This document shows, piece after piece, positions 1 through 6,901 of a stretch of 15,324 nucleotides of DNA (positions are counted from its first letter, which is position 1; each line of letters begins with the position of its first letter). The translations under genes and the position numbers were made by a program. Below the pieces are notes generated by a model that did no database searches, was not told where the DNA came from, and saw nothing but the letters and a program-made list of their open reading frames with translations. The DNA is from Bifidobacterium sp. UBA6881 (lineage in GTDB: Bacteria; Actinomycetota; Actinomycetes; Actinomycetales; Bifidobacteriaceae): positions 2,082 to 17,405 of the forward strand of contig DKCF01000044.1 in NCBI GenBank assembly GCA_002451435.1, given 5' to 3'.

Positions 1-108
1 GACGAATCCGCGTGCCATGCCCCTGCCCTTGGGACGCAACATGCCGTATTCCATGCCGATACCGTAGACTGACAACGTTCGGCTTTCTTCTTCGAAAGGG
101 TTTTCCAT
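1..108 (-). CDS. N-terminal part of an unrecognised protein, runs off the left edge
   Basis: An open frame on the minus strand starts at an ATG at 108-106 and stays open for 36 codons to the edge. It begins MENPFEEESRTLSVYGIGME and continues with a basic, glycine-rich stretch (LRPKGRGMARGF). The residue mix and the mostly G/C third positions look like real coding sequence. The competing plus-strand frame over the same bases (stop at 70-72) gives an implausible His/Cys-rich tail. No clear Shine-Dalgarno precedes this ATG. Another in-frame ATG lies at 129, inside the hydrolase gene, and in-frame ATGs also occur downstream, so the exact start is uncertain. I do not recognise the family. It would be transcribed divergently from the HAD gene, with overlapping start codons. 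Confidence 0.4.
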   Translation of the reverse strand, partial: MENPFEEESRTLSVYGIGMEYGMLRPKGRGMARGFV

Positions 109-742
109 GACTGAAACGACCGTTTCCATCACCGACGTCGTTTTCGATTTCTGCGGAGTGCTGTTGGATTGGCAGACGCGCGCCTGCTTGCAGGGTAAAT
201 TCGACGACGCGATCGTCGACCGCATCTGCGCCGATGACGACCCCTGCGGATTCTTCGGCTATGAGGACCGCATGGACGCCGGGGAGGACTTCGACCACAT
301 CTACCCCGACGTGGTACGGGAGCAGGGCGAGGAACTGGCCGAAATCTTCCGTTACTATATCGCTCACTACGATGACGCGCTCCCCTGCATGCTGCCCGGC
401 ATGGAGCAGCTACTGAGGGACCTGAAGGCGGCCGGCTACGGTGTTTGGGGATTGACGAATTGGTCGCATGAGACGTTCCATTTCGCATTCGAGAAATTCC
501 CACAGCTCGCCGAGCTCCTGCAGGACACCGTGGTATCCGGCGTGGAGAAGCTACACAAGCCGAACGCCGACATTTACGAATTGGCACTGTCCCGTTTCGA
601 CATCGCGCCGGAATCCTCCGTGTTCCTGGACGATACGTCGAAGAACGTCACAGGCGCACGAGCCGTAGGCATGCACGCCTTCCGTTTCACCGACGCGCAG
701 CAGGCCCGCAGGGATCTCGCCTCGCTCGGCATGAGGTTCTGA
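107..742 (+). CDS. HAD-superfamily hydrolase (YihX-like sugar-phosphate phosphatase group)
   Basis: A 211-residue cytosolic phosphohydrolase of the haloacid dehalogenase superfamily. Visible motifs are motif I FDFCGVLLDW (nucleophile Asp14), motif II GLTNWS (Thr117), the motif III lysine in HKPNADIY (Lys151) and motif IV FLDDTSKN (Asp175, Asp176). The segment between motifs I and II is a small helical cap. The usual second Asp of DxD is Cys16 here. The YihX-like branch also has a non-acidic residue there and reads DxG, so this is a subfamily trait and fits a phosphatase using Asp14. The start has a purine-rich site (GAAAGGG) about 6 nt upstream. The substrate cannot be told from sequence; small sugar phosphates are typical of relatives. 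It stands alone, 84 nt before the LysR gene, which has its own promoter. Confidence 0.8.
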   Translation: MTETTVSITDVVFDFCGVLLDWQTRACLQGKFDDAIVDRICADDDPCGFFGYEDRMDAGEDFDHIYPDVVREQGEELAEIFRYYIAHYDDALPCMLPGMEQLLRDLKAAGYGVWGLTNWSHETFHFAFEKFPQLAELLQDTVVSGVEKLHKPNADIYELALSRFDIAPESSVFLDDTSKNVTGARAVGMHAFRFTDAQQARRDLASLGMRF

Positions 743-809
743 CATGATTCGCAGACGCGTTCGCGATACGACATCAGGGATTATAAACGCTCTTTCCGTA
801 AACGGCGTC

Positions 810-828
810 TGCTATAACTATGTGTTAT
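810..828 (+). promoter_or_regulatory. Extended -10 promoter and palindromic operator of the LysR gene
   Basis: TGCTATAAC gives an extended -10 (TG at 810-811, hexamer at 813-818). A transcript starting 6-9 nt downstream would begin at or next to the ATG at 827, which implies a leaderless mRNA; no Shine-Dalgarno is visible. The inverted repeat ATAAC-N5-GTTAT (814-828) overlaps both the -10 and the start codon and contains the T-N11-A pattern usual for LysR-type sites. That position would suit autorepression. No good -35 is visible. The role of the repeat is inferred. Confidence 0.45.
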
Positions 829-1750
829 GACTCTCCTACAGCTTAAGTACATTGTGAAAATCGTGGAATGCGGCTCCATGAATGAAGCCTCCCACGAACT
901 GTACGTGTCGCAGCCCGCATTGAGCTCTTCGGTCAAGGAACTCGAGAACGAGCTCGGCATTGAGATTTTCACGCGTTCCTCACAAGGCATCGCGCTGACG
1001 GTGGACGGTGCGGAATTCCTCACCTACGCGCGCCAGGTTCTCGATCAGGCATCGCTGCTCGAGGAACGCTACAAGAACGCCAAGCCGCGCAAGCAGCTAT
1101 GCTCCGTCTCCACACAGCACTACATGTTCGCCGTCGAAGCGTTCGTGGAGATGATCAATTCCATCAAGTCCGACGAGTACGAATTCACCATTCGCGAGAC
1201 CCGCACGAAGGACATCATCAACCAGGTGGCGAACATGCTGTCGGAAATCGGCATCATCTACTTGTCCGATTTCAACAAGGACGTCATCGGCAAGCTGCTG
1301 CGTGAGAAGCATCTCGAATTCCATCCGTTGTTCCGCGCGCCGTTGCATGTGTTCCTTTCCAGAAACAATCCTCTGGCAACCAAGAAGAAGGTCACGATGG
1401 ATGACCTGAAGCCTTTCCCGTTCATCCAATACGAACAGGGAGAGGAAGGAAGCTTCTTCTTCGCGGAAGAGGCGGTCTGGCCGGAATACTCCCCCAAGCA
1501 AATCAACGTCACCGATCGTGCGACCATTTTGAACTTCATCATCGGGCTGAACGGTTATACGGTGTGCACGGGCATCGACAACGGCGACCTCAACAACGAG
1601 AAAATCGTGACCGTGCCGCTCGACACCGATGAGACGATGCTTGTCGGCTGGATCACCAATGAGCGCGCGAAGCTGTCGAAGGCCGCGGAAACCTATCTGG
1701 AGAAGCTGAAGTCCGTGGTTTCAAGCCATGGATACAACCTCATCGACTGA
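827..1750 (+). CDS. LysR-type transcriptional regulator
   Basis: A 307-residue DNA-binding regulator of usual LysR length. Residues 1-60 form the winged helix-turn-helix, with the recognition region reading NEASHELYVSQPALSSSVKE and followed by ELENELGIEIFTRS. Residues from about 90 to the end match a periplasmic-binding-protein-like effector domain, without recognisable ligand residues. The ATG at 827 aligns with the standard LysR N-terminus (TLLQLKYIVKIVE) and lacks a ribosome site, so the mRNA may be leaderless. It sits tail-to-tail with the pyr operon and is not divergent from any target in the window, so its regulon cannot be read from context. A palindrome like the one at its own promoter occurs upstream of metE, which hints at a sulfur or methionine role, but this is inference. 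Family assignment is secure; the function is unknown. Confidence 0.88.
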   Translation: MTLLQLKYIVKIVECGSMNEASHELYVSQPALSSSVKELENELGIEIFTRSSQGIALTVDGAEFLTYARQVLDQASLLEERYKNAKPRKQLCSVSTQHYMFAVEAFVEMINSIKSDEYEFTIRETRTKDIINQVANMLSEIGIIYLSDFNKDVIGKLLREKHLEFHPLFRAPLHVFLSRNNPLATKKKVTMDDLKPFPFIQYEQGEEGSFFFAEEAVWPEYSPKQINVTDRATILNFIIGLNGYTVCTGIDNGDLNNEKIVTVPLDTDETMLVGWITNERAKLSKAAETYLEKLKSVVSSHGYNLID

Positions 1751-1772
1751 CGTTTTACGAGTTCTTTTCAAT

Positions 1773-1819
1773 CAGGCTGGAATTCGATTCCCATGCATCG
1801 CGGGTTCGGTTCCAGCCTG
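1773..1819 (+). terminator. Probable terminator of the LysR gene
   Basis: The perfect 10-bp inverted repeat CAGGCTGGAA (1773-1782) / TTCCAGCCTG (1810-1819) encloses a 27-nt loop that can itself pair in part. It begins 22 nt after the LysR stop and is followed by a short T run (TTTCAT). Position and form suit a weak intrinsic terminator. Confidence 0.5.
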
Positions 1820-1822
1820 TTT

Positions 1823-1878
1823 CATAACAGGAGATGCACTGTATCGCTCATGAGCGATACAGTGCATCTCCTGTTATG
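1823..1878. repeat. Perfect 56-bp palindrome between convergent genes
   Basis: The arm 1823-1850 (CATAACAGGAGATGCACTGT, then ATCGCTCA) is the exact reverse complement of 1851-1878, with no spacer between arms. As RNA, either strand would fold into a near-continuous stem of about 26 bp; as DNA it could extrude a cruciform. It lies between the ends of the LysR gene and pyrE, where a symmetric element could stop transcripts from both sides. However, no U-run follows either side, so a mobile or REP/MITE-like repeat or a protein-binding site is also possible. Confidence 0.85.
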
Positions 1879-1879
1879 G

Positions 1880-1905
1880 CCATACCTTTAACAGTTGGGG
1901 TATGG
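1880..1905 (-). terminator. Hairpin downstream of pyrE, possible operon terminator
   Basis: CCATACC (1880-1886) and GGTATGG (1899-1905) form a 7-bp stem with a 12-nt loop, starting 20 nt after the pyrE stop codon. No U-run follows on the minus strand. On the plus strand it is followed by GCTTTAT. It may act together with the adjoining 56-bp palindrome. Confidence 0.35.
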
Positions 1906-1925
1906 GCTTTATCTGCGGTAACGGC

Positions 1926-2621
1926 TCAGGCGCCATAGCGCTCGAGATAGGCGTCCGCGGCAGCCTTGATCTCCGAAGTGACATATGGCGTGCCGTCTGC
2001 GGTCCGAATGTGCTGTCCAGCCTCGAAGATCTCCTTGACGTTGGCGATGGAGAACACCGGGAAACCGAATTCCGCCTCGACGGCCTTCACCGCGGAGGTG
2101 TCGGAATCCTTGGTCTTCTCCATGCGGTCCACACTCAGCACCAGTCCCACAACCTCGACGTTCGCTTCGGCCTTGAGCTTCGGAATGACCTCGCGCACAG
2201 CCGTGCCCGCGGTCATCACATCATCGACGAGCAGCACCTTCATGCCATCGGTCAACTGTGTGCCGACCATCATGCCGCCGTCGCCGTGGTCCTTCTTCTC
2301 CTTGCGATCGAACGTGTAGCCGATTTCCATGCCATGCGCGGAAGTCAATGCGATGGCCGTGGACACGCCCAGGGGAATGCCCTTGTATGCAGGGCCGAAC
2401 ACGGTGTCGATGTCTTCCGGAAGATTGCCGGCCCCGATTTCCGCAGCGATCTTCTCCGCATAGAACGCGCCCAGACGAGCGATCTTCCTGCCGTCGTTGA
2501 AGGCGCCCGCATTGATGAAGTACGGCGACTTGCGTCCGGACTTCAGCGTGAACTCGCCGAATTTCAACGCCTTGGCCTCCAGCAGGAATTCGGTAAAACG
2601 ATGGTCGAGTGATTCAGTCAT
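1926..2621 (-). CDS. pyrE: Orotate phosphoribosyltransferase
   Basis: Transfers phosphoribosyl from PRPP to orotate to give OMP, the fifth step of UMP synthesis. The 231-residue protein has the type I phosphoribosyltransferase PRPP loop VLLVDDVMTAGTA (residues 129-141, acidic pair Asp133-Asp134) and the N-terminal orotate-binding stretch FGEFTLKSGRKSPYF seen in PyrE. The ATG at 2621 is chosen because AAAGGAG lies 6 nt upstream and the family starts near here; an in-frame ATG at 2642 would have no such site. It is the last gene of the pyr operon, 28 nt after pyrD, and ends facing the LysR gene. Confidence 0.95.
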   Translation of the reverse strand: MTESLDHRFTEFLLEAKALKFGEFTLKSGRKSPYFINAGAFNDGRKIARLGAFYAEKIAAEIGAGNLPEDIDTVFGPAYKGIPLGVSTAIALTSAHGMEIGYTFDRKEKKDHGDGGMMVGTQLTDGMKVLLVDDVMTAGTAVREVIPKLKAEANVEVVGLVLSVDRMEKTKDSDTSAVKAVEAEFGFPVFSIANVKEIFEAGQHIRTADGTPYVTSEIKAAADAYLERYGA

Positions 2622-2649
2622 TTTCTGCTCCTTTGATGGCAAACTACGT

Positions 2650-3603
2650 TCAGCGCCAGGTTTCGCCCTTGGCTAGTTTGGCCGCGAGTTCCGGACGGTC
2701 ATCCAACAGGTCATCGAGTTCGCGGGCCACGCGCAAGGGCGCGGTCGGTTCGAACAATGCCGCGGCGCCGACCTCCACCGCATTCGCTCCGGCATATAGA
2801 TATTCCAGAGCCTTCTCACCGGAATCGATGCCGCCGATGCCGATGATTGGAATCTTCGGCAAAGCGCCACGCACACGCCATACGGCGGCCAGACCCATCG
2901 GCAATACCGCGGGGCCGGAAACACCGCCGGTCACATGGTCGATGATCGGCTTGCCGGTGCGGATGTTGATGCGCATGCCCAGCAGGGTGTTGATCAGGCT
3001 CAACGCGTCGGCGCCGCTTTCGACGGCCGCGCGCGCCGGCACGGTGATATCGGTGACGTTCGGCGTGAGTTTGACGATCATCTTCTTGTCAGTGATCTTG
3101 CGCAGCCTGGTGATCAGACGGCTCAATGCCACCGGATCCGTGCCGACGCTCATGCCTCCTGCGGACACATTCGGACAGCTCACGTTGATCTCCAGCATAT
3201 CCGCCGGGGAATCGTTGAGCTTAGCCACGACTTCGGCATAGTCATCATCGCAGTGTCCCGCCACATTCGCCACCACGGTGGCGTTGATGGCCTTGAGCTT
3301 GGGCAAATCGTCTTCCAGATAATGGTCCACACCGGGGTTCTGCAGACCGACGGCGTTGATATTGCTGGACGGGCCTTCCGCGGTGCGAATGCCGGGGTTG
3401 CCTTCCCACGGTACCGGAGAGACGCCCTTGGTGGTGACGGCACCGAGCTGGCTCACATCGTAGAACCAGCGGACGGCCGCATACTGGAAGGTGCCGGAGG
3501 CCGTCGCCACCGGATTCTTCCATGTGACGCCCGCCACTTGCGTGGAGTGCTTCCATTCATGCTGTTCGTACAGGTTTTCATGTCGCATGGTATCAGTCGC
3601 CAT
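2650..3603 (-). CDS. pyrD: Dihydroorotate dehydrogenase, class 1B catalytic subunit
   Basis: FMN-containing subunit that oxidises dihydroorotate to orotate; in class 1B the electrons pass through PyrK to NAD. It has 317 residues. The conserved EINVSCPN motif places the catalytic cysteine at Cys143. KLTPNVTDI and the C-terminal phosphate-binding GGIDSGEKALEYLYAGA with EVGAA bind FMN. The N-terminus lacks a membrane anchor, unlike class 2 enzymes. The pyrK gene directly upstream, with only 3 nt between its stop and this ATG, supports the class 1B call. The start at 3603 has GGGGTGA upstream; an ATG five codons in is a weaker alternative. Confidence 0.95.
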   Translation of the reverse strand: MATDTMRHENLYEQHEWKHSTQVAGVTWKNPVATASGTFQYAAVRWFYDVSQLGAVTTKGVSPVPWEGNPGIRTAEGPSSNINAVGLQNPGVDHYLEDDLPKLKAINATVVANVAGHCDDDYAEVVAKLNDSPADMLEINVSCPNVSAGGMSVGTDPVALSRLITRLRKITDKKMIVKLTPNVTDITVPARAAVESGADALSLINTLLGMRINIRTGKPIIDHVTGGVSGPAVLPMGLAAVWRVRGALPKIPIIGIGGIDSGEKALEYLYAGANAVEVGAAALFEPTAPLRVARELDDLLDDRPELAAKLAKGETWR

Positions 3604-3606
3604 TTC

Positions 3607-4428
3607 TCATTCACCCCATCCCAGACGCTCACGGGTAAAGACCGGTCCGTCGGAGCAGACCTTCAATCGTCCCTCGGTCGTGTCGACCGTGCACAGCACA
3701 CATGTTCCGTAACCGCAGCCCATGCGCTGCTCCAAGCTCAACTGCGTTTCGATGCCACGCTTCGCGGCCCATTCTGCAACGGCTTTCATCATCGGCAAGG
3801 GGCCGCAGGAGAGGATCACCGGCTTCAACTCGTCGTCTCGCAGCTCGCCTTCGATCCTGTCGAGCAACGTGATGACATTGCCTTCCGATTCGTCGATGCT
3901 GTATACCTTGTCCGCGTATCGACCGACATAGTCATCGCCGAAATGCACGTTGCGGTAACCGAACACCGCAGTGCTTTTGGCGTTATTGCCCGCATCGGCG
4001 ATGCATTGAGCGGCGCGGACCAGCGGCGGCACGCCAAGTCCACCGGCGACCAATACGTAATTCGCGGGTTCCTTGGTCTTGAAGGAATTGCCCAGCGGCC
4101 CCATCACGCGGATGGTGTCGCCTGGCTTCAGCTCGGCGAACTCCGCCGTTCCCTTGCCGACCACGGCGAACATGAGGCTGACTTCGTCGCCGTTAACCTC
4201 GGCCACGCCGAATGGGCGCGGCATCAGTCGGGTCCGGTCGTTGGAATACACGTCTACGAACTGCGCCGGCTTGGCGTGGTCTGCGATGTATTCGTCTCGG
4301 AAAGTCAGACGGTACACGCCGTCGGTCAATTCCCGGTTATCAACGATTTCGACTTCGTGGCGGATCGGGAAGAAACCCGCCTTCGTCGCCTCTGCGACGG
4401 TCGGAACGAACGTTGTTGCGGTGGTCAT
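3607..4428 (-). CDS. pyrK: Dihydroorotate dehydrogenase electron-transfer subunit
   Basis: FAD and [2Fe-2S] subunit that passes electrons from PyrD to NAD+. The 273-residue protein shows an FAD-binding RPFGV (71-75), the NAD-binding glycine-rich VAGGLGVPPL (127-136) and a C-terminal cluster motif C-x4-C-x2-C-x11-C (Cys238, 243, 246, 258). The ATG at 4428 has a strong AAAGGGAG site about 4 nt upstream; a start 17 codons earlier would add a basic tail without a site. Unlike the other operon members it does not abut its upstream neighbour: a 91-nt gap with a hairpin separates it from pyrF, and a TAATAT -10-like element sits just ahead. Like the usual PyrK it lies next to pyrD, with which it forms a heterotetramer in known enzymes. 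Confidence 0.95.
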   Translation of the reverse strand: MTTATTFVPTVAEATKAGFFPIRHEVEIVDNRELTDGVYRLTFRDEYIADHAKPAQFVDVYSNDRTRLMPRPFGVAEVNGDEVSLMFAVVGKGTAEFAELKPGDTIRVMGPLGNSFKTKEPANYVLVAGGLGVPPLVRAAQCIADAGNNAKSTAVFGYRNVHFGDDYVGRYADKVYSIDESEGNVITLLDRIEGELRDDELKPVILSCGPLPMMKAVAEWAAKRGIETQLSLEQRMGCGYGTCVLCTVDTTEGRLKVCSDGPVFTRERLGWGE

Positions 4429-4453
4429 GGACTCCCTTTTCTTTTGCGTTCGA

Positions 4454-4459
4454 ATATTA
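4454..4459 (-). promoter_or_regulatory. Possible internal promoter (-10) ahead of pyrK
   Basis: TAATAT on the minus strand would place a transcript start near 4447, leaving a leader of about 18 nt that carries the pyrK ribosome site. The -35 region at a 17-nt spacing (TGAATG) is poor, so the call rests on the AT-rich -10 and the spacing alone. Confidence 0.25.
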
Positions 4460-4487
4460 CGATTTCCAGATTCGGACATTCATGCGC

Positions 4488-4513
4488 GCATGGCGCAGGA
4501 ACCTGCGCCATGC
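4488..4513 (-). other. Perfect hairpin between pyrF and pyrK
   Basis: GCATGGCGCAG (4488-4498) and CTGCGCCATGC (4503-4513) form an uninterrupted 11-bp GC-rich stem with a 4-nt loop, starting 6 nt after the pyrF stop on the minus strand. There is no U-run. It could be a partial terminator, an RNase processing site or a 3'-end stabiliser that lowers or separates pyrKDE expression. Confidence 0.6.
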
Positions 4514-4519
4514 AGCGAC

Positions 4520-5482
4520 TTACGGCAATACCGCGCGCAGGTCGTCGCGCATGTTCTTCGCCGCCTCGCGTGCGGATTCGGCCACCAGGGCCAACGCGTC
4601 GTCGGCGCTCATGGATTCGGAATACCTGCCGGTCTTCCTCCATGCGCCGATGATGCCACGGGACGAGTTGACCAGCGCACCCAGTCCGTCCTTGTCGAAC
4701 ATGCCTGCGACGCCTTGGGCCGTGCCACCTTGTGCGCCGTAGCCCGGAACCAGGAAGAAGGTATGCGGCATACGCGCGCGCAGCGCCTTGCCTTCCTCGG
4801 GATGTGTGGCTCCGACCACCGCGCCCACGCGGGAATATCCGTTCTTGCCGATGGTCAACTCGCCCCAGTGCTCCACCAAATCGGCGACGTGCTCATACAC
4901 GCGTTCGCCGGAGGCGAGTTCCAGCTCCTGCAACTCGCTGCTGGATGGGTTGGACGTGCGCACCAACACGAAGATGTCCTTGTCCGAAGAGGTGGCGGCC
5001 TCGACGAACGGAGTGATGCCATCGGTGCCGAGATACGGATTCACCGTCACAGCATCCTCGTGCCAAGGGTCGAATGCTCCGTCATCCGCGCCCACACCAC
5101 TCAAATGGTGAGCGTAGGCGGCCGCGGTGGAACCGATGTCGCCGCGCTTGACATCGCCCAACACATACAGCCCCTGCTGCTTCGCGTATTCGCAGGTCAT
5201 GGTGTATGCGTCGATGCCCGCCGGCCCCAACGCCTCGTACATGGCGATCTGCGGTTTGACCGCCGGCACGATATCCGCGACGGCGTCGATGATGGCGCGG
5301 TTGAATTCGAAAAACGCGACGCCAAGTTGGGCCGCCGGCGCCTCGGACGGATCCTCGACTTGTTCGGAAATCTCCTCGGCGAAGCTGCTCACCACTTGGC
5401 GAGGGACCAGCGCCTCGGTCGGATCAAGTCCGACGACGCTTGGGTTCTGCTTCGTCTCGATCGCTTCAATCAGACGATCCAT
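4520..5482 (-). CDS. pyrF: Orotidine 5'-phosphate decarboxylase, subfamily 2
   Basis: Decarboxylates OMP to UMP, the last step of the pathway. The 320-residue protein carries the decarboxylase signature DVKRGDIGST (Asp110, Lys112, Asp115), the N-terminal VVGLDP, NPYLGTDGITPF and a C-terminal phosphate-binding VPGYGAQGG. These belong to the longer subfamily 2 found in actinobacteria and clostridia; the E. coli-type enzyme is about 245 residues. The start is the ATG at 5482, which shares one base with the pyrC stop (TGATG) and has a strong AAGGAGG about 4 nt upstream; the TTG just before it is not needed. This arrangement suggests translational coupling to pyrC. Confidence 0.95.
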   Translation of the reverse strand: MDRLIEAIETKQNPSVVGLDPTEALVPRQVVSSFAEEISEQVEDPSEAPAAQLGVAFFEFNRAIIDAVADIVPAVKPQIAMYEALGPAGIDAYTMTCEYAKQQGLYVLGDVKRGDIGSTAAAYAHHLSGVGADDGAFDPWHEDAVTVNPYLGTDGITPFVEAATSSDKDIFVLVRTSNPSSSELQELELASGERVYEHVADLVEHWGELTIGKNGYSRVGAVVGATHPEEGKALRARMPHTFFLVPGYGAQGGTAQGVAGMFDKDGLGALVNSSRGIIGAWRKTGRYSESMSADDALALVAESAREAAKNMRDDLRAVLP

Positions 5483-6900
5483 CAATCCTCCTTGTCAATG
5501 CGGCTGAAAGCCAGTTCCGAACCAATGATGGTGGCGAGTGGACGGCCGGTGACGTGCCAGCCTCCGAATGGGGTGTTGCGCGCCGAGGAATGGAACTTCT
5601 CCGGATCGACGGTCCATGCCCCTGCAGTGTCGAGCACGACCAAATCCACGTGCTCGACGCCGGGCACCTTGCCGAGATTGAGCACGCGTTTGGTTCGGTC
5701 GTCGCCCGGTACGGCGTCGGCATACTCATCCAATACCGCGGTCACATCGGTTTTGTCGTGGCCCATGAGCTCGGCGGGCGCGGTGGCCATGAGTTCGATC
5801 AGACGCTCGTCGGAGATGAACCCGCCGTCGACAAGCACCTTGTGGCATACGCCGTATGCGCATTCCAGACCGATGATGCCGTTCGGGGCGTCGAGGAACC
5901 CACGTTCCTTCTCCTCCATGGTGTGCGGCGCATGATCGGTGGCGAGCATGTCGACGGTACCGTCCGCGATGGCCGCGATGGTGGCTTGGCGGTCAGCCTC
6001 GGAACGCAGCGGCGGGTTCATCTTCGCCAACGTTCCGTATTCAAGCAGCGCCTCGTCGCTCAGTGCGATGTAGTGGGGGGCGGTCTCGCAGGTGATTGGC
6101 AGCCCCTCGGCTTTGGCCTTGCGAATCGCGTCGAAGGAAATCGCGGTGCTCACATGCTGAAAATGCACATGCACGCCGGTTTTGCGGGCCATGTCGATGT
6201 CACGTTCCACGACACGCAGCTCGGTGTCTTCGGGAATGCCCGGAACGCCCAGCTTTCGGGATACCGGCCCCTCGTTGACGGCACCGGTGTCATGGTGCTC
6301 GCAATGTTCGATGAGATACAAGCCGGATTCCTTGACGTTGGCGAACACCTGATCCAGAATTCCGGGCGTCACCGCGGCCCCGTCATCGCTGACGGCGGTC
6401 ACCGGATGGGCGAGCTGGTAGGCGTCCTTCCGGTCATCGTCATGCTCCGGAAGATAGCCGATCCAATCGGCCACGTCGGTGGCCTCCTGTCCGGCGCGCC
6501 CCTTGGACGCGCATACGCATAGATCGTAGCGGACCGGCAGCTTCACATCGTGGGCCGCCTCGTAATGCTGCAGATAGTCGATGACGGTGTCGTATCCGGC
6601 GTCAAGCACTTCGGACGCGCCGGGCTCGCCGGCACGCACCTTTCTGCCATCCATGGCGGGAACGGTGTTCGGCATGATCAGCACATTCGTGTATCCGCCG
6701 GAGGCTGCGGCCGCGCAGCCGGAGATCATGGATTCCTTGTAGGTCTGCCCGGGATCGCGGAAGTGCACATGCGGATCTTCGAAACCGGGGGCGATGGTCA
6801 ATGCCGAAGCGTCGACCGACTCATCCGCGTCGGACGGCACGATCAGGTCGATGACCTCTCCGGTGTTCCATACTTTGATGTCGTGCAGGGTGAGCGCCAT
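5482..6900 (-). CDS. pyrC: Dihydroorotase (class I)
   Basis: Zinc amidohydrolase that cyclises N-carbamoyl-aspartate to dihydroorotate. The metal-binding HxH lies in DPHVHFRDPG (His44, His46), and the later catalytic Asp is in TDHAPHTMEEK (Asp322). GGYTNVLIMPNT and MNPPLRSE are also typical of class I enzymes, which are related to allantoinases. At 472 residues it is slightly longer than the usual 420-450. Its place between pyrI and pyrF favours pyrC over an allantoinase or hydantoinase. Its ATG follows the pyrI stop by one nucleotide; the nearest purine-rich site (GAGGAAG) lies about 12 nt upstream, so translation is probably coupled. Confidence 0.94.
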   Translation of the reverse strand: MALTLHDIKVWNTGEVIDLIVPSDADESVDASALTIAPGFEDPHVHFRDPGQTYKESMISGCAAAASGGYTNVLIMPNTVPAMDGRKVRAGEPGASEVLDAGYDTVIDYLQHYEAAHDVKLPVRYDLCVCASKGRAGQEATDVADWIGYLPEHDDDRKDAYQLAHPVTAVSDDGAAVTPGILDQVFANVKESGLYLIEHCEHHDTGAVNEGPVSRKLGVPGIPEDTELRVVERDIDMARKTGVHVHFQHVSTAISFDAIRKAKAEGLPITCETAPHYIALSDEALLEYGTLAKMNPPLRSEADRQATIAAIADGTVDMLATDHAPHTMEEKERGFLDAPNGIIGLECAYGVCHKVLVDGGFISDERLIELMATAPAELMGHDKTDVTAVLDEYADAVPGDDRTKRVLNLGKVPGVEHVDLVVLDTAGAWTVDPEKFHSSARNTPFGGWHVTGRPLATIIGSELAFSRIDKED

Positions 6901-6901
6901 G

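Noticed and set aside
1..72. Plus-strand reading frame ending with TGA at 70-72
   Set aside because: The translated tail is rich in His, Cys and Ala and looks non-coding; the minus-strand frame over the same bases is more protein-like.
2935..4653. Long plus-strand open frame (572 codons) antisense to pyrD and pyrK
   Set aside because: It mirrors the coding bias of the real minus-strand genes in GC-rich DNA, has no ribosome site or domain, and covers two well-supported enzymes.
4073..5935. Plus-strand open frame (620 codons) antisense to pyrK, pyrF and part of pyrC
   Set aside because: It crosses three tightly linked real genes and an intergenic hairpin, and has no protein-like motifs.
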